A stretch of DNA of 5,324 nucleotides, from NCBI GenBank assembly GCA_026986455.1, contig JALSON010000026.1, forward strand, positions 1 through 5,324, read 5' to 3'. Below, one piece after another: positions 1-5,260 of the stretch; the stretch's first letter is position 1, and every line of letters starts with the position of its first letter. A program made the position numbers and the translations under genes. The notes under the pieces were generated by a model. It was not told the origin of the DNA. It was given only the letters and a program-made list of their open reading frames with translations, and did no database searches. Origin of the DNA: Thermococcaceae archaeon (GTDB lineage Archaea > Methanobacteriota_B > Thermococci > Thermococcales > Thermococcaceae).

Positions 1-777
1 ATTATCGAAAAGAACATTTTTAAGCTCCTCAAAATCAACCCTCGCCGTCATGTCTATGTTCACCGGCGTGACGCTGACCTTCCTCTCGACCTTCAGTGCA
101 TACGCATCCGTTCCGAGCTCGAACTTCTCGCATCTCCTTCCGACAACCCAGTAGTAGGGGTTTCCCTTGGGGTCTATACGCTCCTCCACTGTTGGCCTGA
201 ACATCCGGCGTGCGAGCCGGGTAAGAACCACAGGGGTCCCGGGCGTGGCGTCGGAGGGAACATTAACGTTGAGCATGTCAACACCCTCGGGAAGTCCTTC
301 CTCAAGAACGGACTTTGCTATTCTGCGGAGGAAGTGCGAAGCAGCGGAAAAATCGATTCCCTTCCCATCCCCCAGTGTTTTCTTCCAGTCGACCTCTAGG
401 CTTATCGCTACGCTTGGGATTCCATGGGTGGCGGCTTCTATTGCCGCTGAAGCAGTCCCTGAGACTGTTATCTCGGTGCTCAGATTCTCGCCGAGGTTTA
501 TTCCGCTTATGGCAAGGTCAAAGCCTCCGAAGCGGGCCACGGCAAATATAACGCAGTCGACCGGCATGCCGTCCAGTCCATATGCCTTTTTAGTCCCGGG
601 AACGTCGACGAGCTTTGCCCTTATCGGCCTGTGAAGCGTCATCGCCCTCCCGCTCGCGCTCCTCTGGAAGAGAGGTGCAACAACGTAAACCTCGCCGAGG
701 TCTTTCACAGCCTCAACCGCCGCCTGGATGCCCCTTGAATAAATCCCATCGTCGTTGGTGATGAGGATTTTGGCCAT
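1..777 (-). CDS. surE: 5'/3'-nucleotidase SurE (partial, C-terminus off the left edge)
   Basis: Metal-dependent phosphatase that removes phosphate from nucleoside 5'- and 3'-monophosphates, a cytoplasmic housekeeping role. Translating from the ATG at 777-775 gives 259 codons with no stop. Seen near the N-terminus is TNDDG (Asp9, Asp10, metal ligands), then RSASG with Ser40, and SGINLGEN with Asn94. These match the Asp-Asp/Ser/Asn metal site of the SurE family. A second conserved block, VNVP, lies near residue 171. SurE proteins are usually about 250-270 residues, so only a few C-terminal residues should be missing. The start is fixed by an ideal Shine-Dalgarno GGTGAT (786-781) three bases upstream. 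The ATG abuts the stop codon of the PIN-toxin gene directly (TGA|ATG), implying co-transcription and probably translational coupling. No convincing private promoter was seen. Family assignment is firm; physiological substrate is not shown. Confidence 0.95.
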   Translation of the reverse strand, partial: MAKILITNDDGIYSRGIQAAVEAVKDLGEVYVVAPLFQRSASGRAMTLHRPIRAKLVDVPGTKKAYGLDGMPVDCVIFAVARFGGFDLAISGINLGENLSTEITVSGTASAAIEAATHGIPSVAISLEVDWKKTLGDGKGIDFSAASHFLRRIAKSVLEEGLPEGVDMLNVNVPSDATPGTPVVLTRLARRMFRPTVEERIDPKGNPYYWVVGRRCEKFELGTDAYALKVERKVSVTPVNIDMTARVDFEELKNVLFDN

Positions 778-1242
778 TCAATCACCCTTTAAATCCTCAA
801 TTTTCGAAATCGCCAAAAGACCCTCTTTGGGAGCAACGCTGAGCAGGTCAGAATCGAGGCTAACGATTCCGTCAAGACCATAATATTTAGCAGTTGCAAG
901 GATTAGGGCATCACCCGGAAGGAGTCCGTATTTTACCGTGAATTTCAACGAGAGAAGAGTAATTTCATGGGTAGTGTCCAAGAAATTAGTGGAACTCAGC
1001 AGGGGCAAAACCCGAAGGATGAAAGTTTTGGCGACTTCTTTAACATCTTCCATGTTCTTTTTCAGCTTCCAGTATCCGCCAACATTGGTGCGGAGGTAAA
1101 CAAAGAGAACTTCGTTGTATACTGTTTCGTTGGTAAACAATCGGAAATTTCCCCTCATAACCTCTGAGAGGAGCGCAGAGGTATCTGAGTTACCCTTAAG
1201 GTATTCAATGAAGGGGTTACTGTCAAGGAACAAGCTCATCAT
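778..1242 (-). CDS. vapC: PIN-domain ribonuclease, VapC-type toxin
   Basis: Predicted Mg-dependent endoribonuclease of the PIN superfamily, the toxin half of a VapBC-like pair; VapC toxins typically cut tRNA or rRNA. The 154-residue protein has the PIN acidic set in the right order: Asp7 in LFLDSNPF, Glu44 in TVYNEV, Asp111 in LPGDALILATA, and Asp130/Asp132 in SLDSDL. Length is close to the family norm (130-150). Two consecutive ATGs (1242 and 1239) can start it. A GGAGG at 1256-1252 lies 9 bases before the first, which I chose. The gene overlaps the upstream small gene by 20 nt and its TGA touches the surE ATG. GC is about 45% over 841-1020 (hand count 82/180), lower than lines sampled in surE and korA, which fits a mobile gene. 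Target RNA and activity are not deducible. It could also act as a non-toxic PIN nuclease. Confidence 0.88.
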   Translation of the reverse strand: MMSLFLDSNPFIEYLKGNSDTSALLSEVMRGNFRLFTNETVYNEVLFVYLRTNVGGYWKLKKNMEDVKEVAKTFILRVLPLLSSTNFLDTTHEITLLSLKFTVKYGLLPGDALILATAKYYGLDGIVSLDSDLLSVAPKEGLLAISKIEDLKGD

Positions 1243-1411
1243 ACATATCTGCCTCCAGCTCCTGCCAGGATTTGGAGGTTTTCATTATTCCCTTAGCTCT
1301 CCGCAGTGCTTCTTCCCTGTCAATCTTGCCTAGAAGAACAGCGAGCTGAATCTCAAGCCACAGAGGGTCGTCAGTCCTGTGCTTAGTCACGATTTTTTCA
1401 ACATCCTCCAT
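1223..1411 (-). CDS. Putative antitoxin partner of the PIN toxin (unclassified family)
   Basis: Small 62-residue charged protein directly upstream of and overlapping the PIN gene by 20 nt, the usual place for a VapB-type antitoxin, which would bind and neutralise the nuclease and often represses its own promoter. I do not recognise an AbrB, ribbon-helix-helix or Phd fold by eye. The protein looks mostly helical, with a central LEIQLAVLLGKIDREEALRRAK stretch in two parts and an acidic, aromatic tail (WQELEADMYDELVP) that could be the toxin-binding segment. An in-frame TTG at 1444 would give 73 residues, but the ATG at 1411 is preferred: GGTGGG (1420-1415) precedes it at proper spacing, and the TTG codon overlaps the probable TATA box. 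Function is inferred from position and size only. Confidence 0.7.
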   Translation of the reverse strand: MEDVEKIVTKHRTDDPLWLEIQLAVLLGKIDREEALRRAKGIMKTSKSWQELEADMYDELVP

Positions 1412-1443
1412 TTTCCCACCATTAAAACCCTTGGCGCCAATCA

Positions 1444-1456
1444 ATTTAAACTTTCC
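1444..1456 (-). promoter_or_regulatory. Probable archaeal promoter (BRE/TATA) of the antitoxin-vapC-surE unit
   Basis: Read on the minus strand the segment is GGAAAGTTTAAAT: a purine-rich BRE-like GGAAAG followed by a TTTAAAT TATA box. Transcription would start about 25 bases downstream, near 1421, leaving a leader of roughly ten bases before the ATG at 1411. It resembles the korD promoter (GAAAGCTTTAAAT). Identified by pattern only. Confidence 0.55.
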
Positions 1457-1460
1457 CTCA

Positions 1461-1470
1461 CCTTTAAAAA
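1461..1470 (+). promoter_or_regulatory. Probable TATA box of the RaSEA gene
   Basis: CCTTTAAAAA is a TATA-like element about 40 bases before the RaSEA ATG. A start of transcription near 1490 would place the Shine-Dalgarno GGTGA (1493-1497) almost at the 5' end of the mRNA, giving a very short leader. It lies back to back with the divergent promoter of the toxin operon. Confidence 0.5.
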
Positions 1471-1501
1471 CCCTAACTCCCAGCGGGGTTCAGGTGAGAA
1501 C

Positions 1502-2476
1502 ATGACATACTGGACGAGCGAGGACAACGTCGCCGGAAAGCCCGGAACGGCGCTGTTTATAATACTCCCGACCATTGGATGCTACCGCTTCCGTATTGGG
1601 AAGGCCTGCTACATGTGTGCCTACCCCACGGCGGCACCGAAGGCCAGGTGGAGCCAGGAGGCGATAGTTGATTACGTTAAGGAAGCCCTCAAAAAAATCG
1701 AAGGCAAAAAAGGGCCCTTCGCGGTGAGAATGTTCACCTCAGGCTCCTTTTTAGATAACGGAGAGCTCAAACCGGAGACGAGGAGGAAAATCTTTGAGCT
1801 TTTAGCCGGGATGGAAAACATCGAGGAGATCGTGATAGAGAGCCGGAGCGAGCTGGTTCGCTACGATGCCGTGAAGGAGCTGGCCGGGATAGTCCCGGAC
1901 AAGCACTTCGAAGTTGCCATCGGCCTCGAAACGGCCAACGATGATATAGCCGATGTCTCGATCAACAAGGGCAACACCTTCGAGGACTTCGTTAGGGCAG
2001 CAGAAATAACTCACGAAGCCGGAGCGAGAGTCAAGACCTACCTTCTGCTGAAGCCGGTATTCTTATCGGAAAGAGACGCGATTGAGGACGTCAAGGAGAG
2101 CATAGTTAAAGCAGAACCCTATACGGATACCTTCTCGATAAACATCACGGACATCCAGAAGGGAACGCTCTATGAGAGGCTCTGGGAGAAGAGTGAATAT
2201 CGCCCGCCGTGGCTCTGGAGCGCGGTTGAGGTTCTCCTCTGGGCGAAGAGGAAGTTCCCGGAGAAGAGAATACTAAGCGACCCCGTTGGGGCTGGCTCAA
2301 AGCGGGGCCCTCACAACTGCCTCACCGAGTACGACAGGGTCATAGGTAGGGCGATAAAGAAGTTTTCGGCAACTCAGGAAATCAGCCACATCGAGAGTCT
2401 CAAGCCCGGCTGCAAAGAGATGTGGGAGTACATAATAGAGAACGGTCTGCTCGACTGGCAGCTAATCACGTGGTGA
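1502..2476 (+). CDS. raSEA: Archaeosine biosynthesis radical SAM enzyme RaSEA
   Basis: Radical S-adenosylmethionine enzyme of the archaeal family related to the Elp3 radical SAM domain. In the known pathway ArcS attaches lysine to the preQ0 base at position 15 of tRNA, and RaSEA then cleaves the lysine C-N bond to leave archaeosine (G+). The 324-residue product has the cluster-binding cysteines in GCYRFRIGKACYMCAYP: Cys27, Cys36 and Cys39, a CX8CX2C spacing rather than the common CX3CX2C, as expected of this Elp3-like family. Further recognisable blocks are FTSGSFLDNGE, ESRSELV, AIGLETAND and VKTYLLLKP, which follow the radical SAM barrel order, and a C-terminal region with SDPVGAGSKRGPHNC. 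An upstream in-frame extension to 1379 is rejected because GGTGA (1493-1497) sits four bases before the ATG at 1502 and the promoter lies inside the extension. The ArcS partner is not in this window. The gene appears monocistronic. Confidence 0.85.
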   Translation: MTYWTSEDNVAGKPGTALFIILPTIGCYRFRIGKACYMCAYPTAAPKARWSQEAIVDYVKEALKKIEGKKGPFAVRMFTSGSFLDNGELKPETRRKIFELLAGMENIEEIVIESRSELVRYDAVKELAGIVPDKHFEVAIGLETANDDIADVSINKGNTFEDFVRAAEITHEAGARVKTYLLLKPVFLSERDAIEDVKESIVKAEPYTDTFSINITDIQKGTLYERLWEKSEYRPPWLWSAVEVLLWAKRKFPEKRILSDPVGAGSKRGPHNCLTEYDRVIGRAIKKFSATQEISHIESLKPGCKEMWEYIIENGLLDWQLITW

Positions 2477-2477
2477 A

Positions 2478-2491
2478 TTTACATTTGTAAA
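2478..2491. repeat. Perfect inverted repeat TTTAC-ATTT-GTAAA, copy 1
   Basis: TTTACATTTGTAAA begins one base after the RaSEA stop codon. The five-base arms are perfectly complementary. A second copy differing at two of 14 positions lies at 2638-2651 in the kor promoter. It could be an operator for a dimeric regulator, an upstream site for looping, or chance in AT-rich DNA. Confidence 0.5.
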
Positions 2492-2568
2492 GGCATGCTG
2501 GAAGTGCCGTGAATAAAAATGGTCATTGGAGCGCTCTAATAAGAGCTTAACAGCGCTTTAGTTCCCTG

Positions 2569-2575
2569 TTTTTTT
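2569..2575 (+). terminator. Probable oligo-T transcription terminator after RaSEA
   Basis: A run of seven T residues lies 93 bases after the RaSEA stop. Archaeal RNA polymerase of Thermococcales stops at such T-tracts without needing a hairpin. Just upstream, two AGCGCT hexamers (about 2530-2535 and 2552-2557) are self-complementary and could pair around a short loop. This is the best candidate end for the RaSEA transcript before the kor promoter. Confidence 0.45.
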
Positions 2576-2622
2576 CGAATAGTTTTACATGAGGTTCATA
2601 TGTGAGAAAAACTTCAATATGC

Positions 2623-2636
2623 GAAAGCTTTAAATG
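2623..2636 (+). promoter_or_regulatory. Promoter of the kor operon (BRE plus TATA box)
   Basis: GAAAGCTTTAAATG contains a BRE-like GAAAG and the TATA box CTTTAAAT (2628-2635). Transcription is expected about 25 bases downstream, near 2657, leaving a leader of roughly 20 bases that ends in the GGTGAT Shine-Dalgarno site of korD. The TATA core TTTAAAT is flanked by the inverted repeat AAAGC/GCTTT (2624-2628, 2636-2640), and the palindrome at 2638-2651 follows directly, so the promoter is well placed for repression. Confidence 0.65.
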
Positions 2637-2637
2637 C

Positions 2638-2651
2638 TTTACATACGTAAA
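2638..2651. repeat. Perfect inverted repeat TTTAC-ATAC-GTAAA, copy 2, in the kor promoter
   Basis: TTTACATACGTAAA lies between the TATA box and the expected transcription start of korD. It matches copy 1 (2478-2491) at 12 of 14 positions with identical arms. A protein bound here would block RNA polymerase loading, so a repressor operator is the simplest reading. A further half-site TTTACAT is seen at 2584-2590. Confidence 0.55.
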
Positions 2652-2668
2652 AATATCAGCAATTTGCA

Positions 2669-2674
2669 GGTGAT
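2669..2674 (+). promoter_or_regulatory. Shine-Dalgarno site deciding the korD start
   Basis: GGTGAT fully matches the archaeal 16S rRNA 3' end and lies four bases before the ATG at 2679. The in-frame ATG at 2673 overlaps this site and is therefore unlikely to be used. Confidence 0.75.
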
Positions 2675-2678
2675 GATT

Positions 2679-2936
2679 ATGGCAGATGTCGAAATAGATC
2701 GGGAGGAATATCTCGTAACCGGGAAAACCGAGGCCGTTGAGATAGACGTCGACACTTTTCTGTGCAAGGGATGCGGAATCTGTCTGGAGATGTGCCCCAG
2801 AAAGGTCTTTGAGTGGAGCAAGGAGCTGAGCGAAAAGGGTGTGCACTACCCTGTTCCGGTTCATGCAGACAAATGCGTCAAGTGCAAGCTCTGTGAGCTT
2901 CTCTGCCCGGACTTTGCGATAGCGGTCAGGTGGTGA
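2679..2936 (+). CDS. korD: 2-oxoacid:ferredoxin oxidoreductase, delta (ferredoxin-like) subunit
   Basis: Small 85-residue electron-transfer subunit of a 2-oxoacid:ferredoxin oxidoreductase. It carries two [4Fe-4S] clusters and passes electrons from the catalytic KorB centre to soluble ferredoxin in the cytoplasm. Two classical CX2CX2CX3CP motifs are visible: Cys29, 32, 35, 39 followed by Pro40, and Cys66, 69, 72, 76 followed by Pro77, separated by a short insertion as in KorD/PorD proteins. An N-terminal tail of about 28 residues precedes the clusters. Length fits the KorD subunits of Thermococcales. It is the first gene of the operon; its TGA ends two bases before the chosen korA ATG. It could in principle serve other enzymes, but adjacency to korA and korB makes the delta role likely. 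Confidence 0.88.
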   Translation: MADVEIDREEYLVTGKTEAVEIDVDTFLCKGCGICLEMCPRKVFEWSKELSEKGVHYPVPVHADKCVKCKLCELLCPDFAIAVRW

Positions 2937-2938
2937 GC

Positions 2939-4129
2939 ATGATTATCCGCGGTGACGAGCCTGAACAGGTCAGGCTCCTTAGGAGGCTTTATCCACCGGG
3001 CAACTACTTCATGCAGGGCAATGAAGCTGTTGCTTATGGTGCGCTCTTTGCAGGATGCCGATTTTACGCCGGCTACCCGATAACGCCATCAAGCGAAATA
3101 GCGGAGACGATGGCGAGGGAGCTCCCCAAGCTTCACGGCTACTACCTCCAGATGGAGGACGAGATAGGGAGCATAGCGGCGATGGTGGGTGCATCATGGA
3201 CTGGCTTCAAGGTCATGACCGCCACAGCCGGCCCTGGCTTTTCGCTGATGCAGGAGAACCTCGGCTATGCTATAATGACGGAAACTCCCCTCGTTCTCGT
3301 AGATGTCCAGAGGAGCGGGCCTTCAACAGGACAGGCGACAAAGGGAGCGCAGGGAGACTTCTTCCAGGCGAGATGGGGAACCCATGGCGATCACCCTGTG
3401 GTTGCCCTTTCTCCGGTAAGCGTTGAAGATGCATTCTGGGAAGCGGTCAGGGCTTTCAACATAGCCGAGAAGCTGAGAACCCCGGTTGTGGTTCTCTTCG
3501 ATGGAGTTTTAGCCCACACGAGGGAGCAGATAAAGATTCCCGACGTTTCCGAAGTTGAAATAACCTACCGCAAGCTTCCGACCACCGAGGAGGAGGCAAA
3601 GCTTCCCTTCGGCGATCCCCACGGGGACGGTGTTCCGCCGATGCCTCTATTTGGCCACGGATACTTCACCCATGTGACAGGTTCAACCCACAAGGAAAAC
3701 GGGCTGAGGGACGTTTATACCCCCGAGGTTCATGACAGGCTCGTCAGGAGAATCCACAGAAAGATAGAGAAGAACCGTGAGGTTTACGAGAGCTATGAAG
3801 AGCACTTCACAGATGATGCGGAGATACTCGTCGTCAGCTGGGGGGTCTCGGCAAGACCTGCACTGGGAGCGGTTCTCAGGGCAAGGAAGGAGGGGATTAA
3901 AGCAGGTCTTTTTGTTCCCAAGACCGTTCATCCGTTCCCGGCGAGACGCATGAAAGAACTGTCAGGGAAAGTCAGGGCAGTTCTCGTTCCGGAAATGAAC
4001 CTCGGGCAGGTAATACTTGAGGTGCAGCGCTACGTTAACGACGATGTCATTCTCAAGGGCGTGAACAAAATCGGCGGCGTGCCTCTGACGGTTGATGAAA
4101 TACTCCGTGAGATAAGGGGTGTTGCCTGA
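2939..4129 (+). CDS. korA: 2-oxoacid (probably 2-oxoglutarate):ferredoxin oxidoreductase, alpha subunit
   Basis: Alpha subunit of the enzyme that converts a 2-oxoacid plus CoA to acyl-CoA and CO2 while reducing ferredoxin; in Thermococcales this serves amino-acid (glutamate) fermentation and succinyl-CoA supply. The 396-residue product has the family signatures: GNEAVAYGALFAG (27-39), GYPITPSSEIAE (45-56), QMEDEIGSIAAMVGAS (71-86), which includes the glutamate region facing the thiamine cofactor, and TATAGPGFSLMQE (94-106). A C-terminal transketolase-like domain follows from about residue 280 (ILVVSWGVSARPALGAV, then PEMNLGQV). GTG codons at 2930 and 2933 are in frame, but GGTGG at 2929-2933 is best placed for the ATG at 2939. 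The length leaves no room for a fused gamma domain, as found in the roughly 600-residue bacterial and haloarchaeal KorA. The stop TGA shares a base with the korB ATG. Substrate choice is inferred, not proven. Confidence 0.88.
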   Translation: MIIRGDEPEQVRLLRRLYPPGNYFMQGNEAVAYGALFAGCRFYAGYPITPSSEIAETMARELPKLHGYYLQMEDEIGSIAAMVGASWTGFKVMTATAGPGFSLMQENLGYAIMTETPLVLVDVQRSGPSTGQATKGAQGDFFQARWGTHGDHPVVALSPVSVEDAFWEAVRAFNIAEKLRTPVVVLFDGVLAHTREQIKIPDVSEVEITYRKLPTTEEEAKLPFGDPHGDGVPPMPLFGHGYFTHVTGSTHKENGLRDVYTPEVHDRLVRRIHRKIEKNREVYESYEEHFTDDAEILVVSWGVSARPALGAVLRARKEGIKAGLFVPKTVHPFPARRMKELSGKVRAVLVPEMNLGQVILEVQRYVNDDVILKGVNKIGGVPLTVDEILREIRGVA

Positions 4130-4992
4130 TGGCGGTTAAGATTTACTCCCGGTATGACAAGGTAAGATACCTGAGAAAGGAAGCCCTGCCGACCGCTCTA
4201 TGTCCGGGCTGCGGTGGTGGGACAGTTCTCAACGCCTTCGCAAATGCCCTTGATGAGCTTAAACTTGACCCGAGAGACCTCGTCGTTGTGAGCGGCATAG
4301 GATGCTCCGCCTGGATAGCATCACCCTACTTTTTGGCGGATACCCTTCACACGACCCATGGAAGGGCGATAGCATTTGCTACCGGGGTAAAGGTTGGTTT
4401 GCCCGACAAGAAGGTTGTCGTCATAAGCGGCGACGGTGATCTTGCCAGTATAGGAGGGAATCACCTCCTCCACGCGGCGAGGAGGAACATTGACATCACG
4501 GTAATCCTCGTCAACAACTTCATCTACGGTATGACCGGCGGTCAGGTTGCCCCGACGACACCATTCGGGGCGATAACAACGACATCCCCCTACAGGAACA
4601 TAGAGCACCCCCTCCAGATAAGCGAAACCGTTGCCGCTACTGGAGCGAGCTATGTGGCCAGATGGACGACCGCGCACATCTATCAGCTCATAGCAAGCAT
4701 AAAGAAAGCTCTAACCGTTAAGGGCTTCTCGCTCGTCGAGGTCATCTCACAGTGCCCTGTACAGTACGGAAGAAGGAACAGGATGAAGGAGCCGGCACAA
4801 ATGCTCCGCTGGTTCCTCAAGAACTCGGTACCCGTCAGCAAGGCAAAGGACATGAGCCCGGAGGAGCTTGAGGGCAAGTTCATCATAGGGGAGATAATGG
4901 ACAGACAGAGGCCCGAGTTTACCACGGAGCTCAACAAGCTGATAGATGAGGTTCAGGAGCACTTCGGGCTTAAAGGTGAGGGTGATGTTTGA
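4129..4992 (+). CDS. korB: 2-oxoacid (probably 2-oxoglutarate):ferredoxin oxidoreductase, beta subunit
   Basis: Catalytic thiamine-diphosphate subunit paired with KorA. The 287-residue protein shows CPGCGGG (Cys25, Cys28), GIGCSA (Cys59) and SQCPVQYG (Cys209), the four cysteines expected to bind the proximal [4Fe-4S] cluster. The TPP/Mg motif begins with GDGD at 101-104 and closes with Asn129-Asn130 in VNNFIYGMTGGQ, the usual spacing. The block THGRAIAFATGVKVGLP (76-92) is typical of KorB rather than pyruvate-type PorB, supporting 2-oxoglutarate, though broad 2-oxoacid specificity is possible. The ATG overlaps the korA stop by one base (TGATG), with GGGGTG (4116-4121) as Shine-Dalgarno inside korA, so translation is probably coupled. 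Its end overlaps the next gene by eight bases. No korG follows. Confidence 0.9.
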   Translation: MAVKIYSRYDKVRYLRKEALPTALCPGCGGGTVLNAFANALDELKLDPRDLVVVSGIGCSAWIASPYFLADTLHTTHGRAIAFATGVKVGLPDKKVVVISGDGDLASIGGNHLLHAARRNIDITVILVNNFIYGMTGGQVAPTTPFGAITTTSPYRNIEHPLQISETVAATGASYVARWTTAHIYQLIASIKKALTVKGFSLVEVISQCPVQYGRRNRMKEPAQMLRWFLKNSVPVSKAKDMSPEELEGKFIIGEIMDRQRPEFTTELNKLIDEVQEHFGLKGEGDV

Positions 4993-5260
4993 GGCCGTTG
5001 GAAAAAGGGTCAGGGAAGCCTTCGGTGGTAGGGTGGAAGAGGTTGTAATCTTCGGCTCCAGGGCCAGAGGGGACTGGAGGGAAGAAAGCGACCTCGATGT
5101 CCTGGTTGTCCTCGATAGGGTCAAACCCTGGGACTGGGACATTGCCGGAAGGTTAAGCGCCGAGCTGACGCTTGATCTTGGAGTCTCTGTCATGATAGTG
5201 CTCCATTCGGTTAAGGACAGTCTCTATCAGAGTGCCCTGCGGGAGGGCATTGCGATATGA
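4985..5260 (+). CDS. Minimal nucleotidyltransferase (MNT) of an MNT-HEPN pair
   Basis: Small 91-residue protein of the polymerase-beta-type minimal nucleotidyltransferases. In studied MNT-HEPN (MntA/HepT) pairs the MNT protein inactivates the HEPN ribonuclease by adding AMP to it and so acts as antitoxin. The catalytic signature is clear: FGSRARGD (23-30) followed by SDLDVLVV (35-42), giving Gly24-Ser25 and metal ligands Asp36 and Asp38. The third acidic ligand, usually in a vDlv-type strand about 30 residues later, is not evident: the matching stretch reads GVSVMIV (66-72). The ATG at 4985 is chosen because AGGTGAG (4974-4980) precedes it by four bases; upstream in-frame codons back to 4946 lie within korB. 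It overlaps korB by 8 nt and the next gene by 4 nt (ATGA), so it is probably translated as part of the kor operon. Confidence 0.85.
   Translation: MFEAVGKRVREAFGGRVEEVVIFGSRARGDWREESDLDVLVVLDRVKPWDWDIAGRLSAELTLDLGVSVMIVLHSVKDSLYQSALREGIAI

Noticed and set aside
167..634. Long plus-strand open frame opposite surE
   Set aside because: It is antisense to a well-supported gene with exact SurE motifs, has low-complexity Ser/Pro/Arg content and no ribosome site; a shadow of GC-rich coding DNA.
788..793. TTTAAA on the minus strand just upstream of surE as a private surE promoter
   Set aside because: It is only about ten bases before the ATG, so transcription would begin inside surE. The stretch is codons near the end of the PIN gene.
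2509..2519. GTGAATAAAAA as a TATA box for a small RNA before the T-run at 2569
   Set aside because: The resulting transcript would be only about 35 bases with no clear structure; AT-rich chance match is more likely.
2654..2674. TATCA...GTGAT near the korD start as the Thermococcales glycolytic regulator motif (TATCAC-N5-GTGATA)
   Set aside because: The spacing between halves is too long and the outer bases do not match; the GTGAT part is simply the Shine-Dalgarno site. The internal GCAA-T-TTGC dyad is too short to claim.
2671..2676. TGATGA as box C of a C/D guide RNA
   Set aside because: It is the Shine-Dalgarno and start region of korD, and no properly spaced D'/C'/D boxes were seen around it.
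2547..2864. Minus-strand open frame across the kor promoter and korD
   Set aside because: It runs through the promoter and opposite the cysteine-rich ferredoxin gene, with no recognisable motif or start site.
3055..3426. Plus-strand alternative frame inside korA
   Set aside because: The korA frame carries the conserved motifs here; the alternative frame is rich in Arg, Gly and Pro without pattern.
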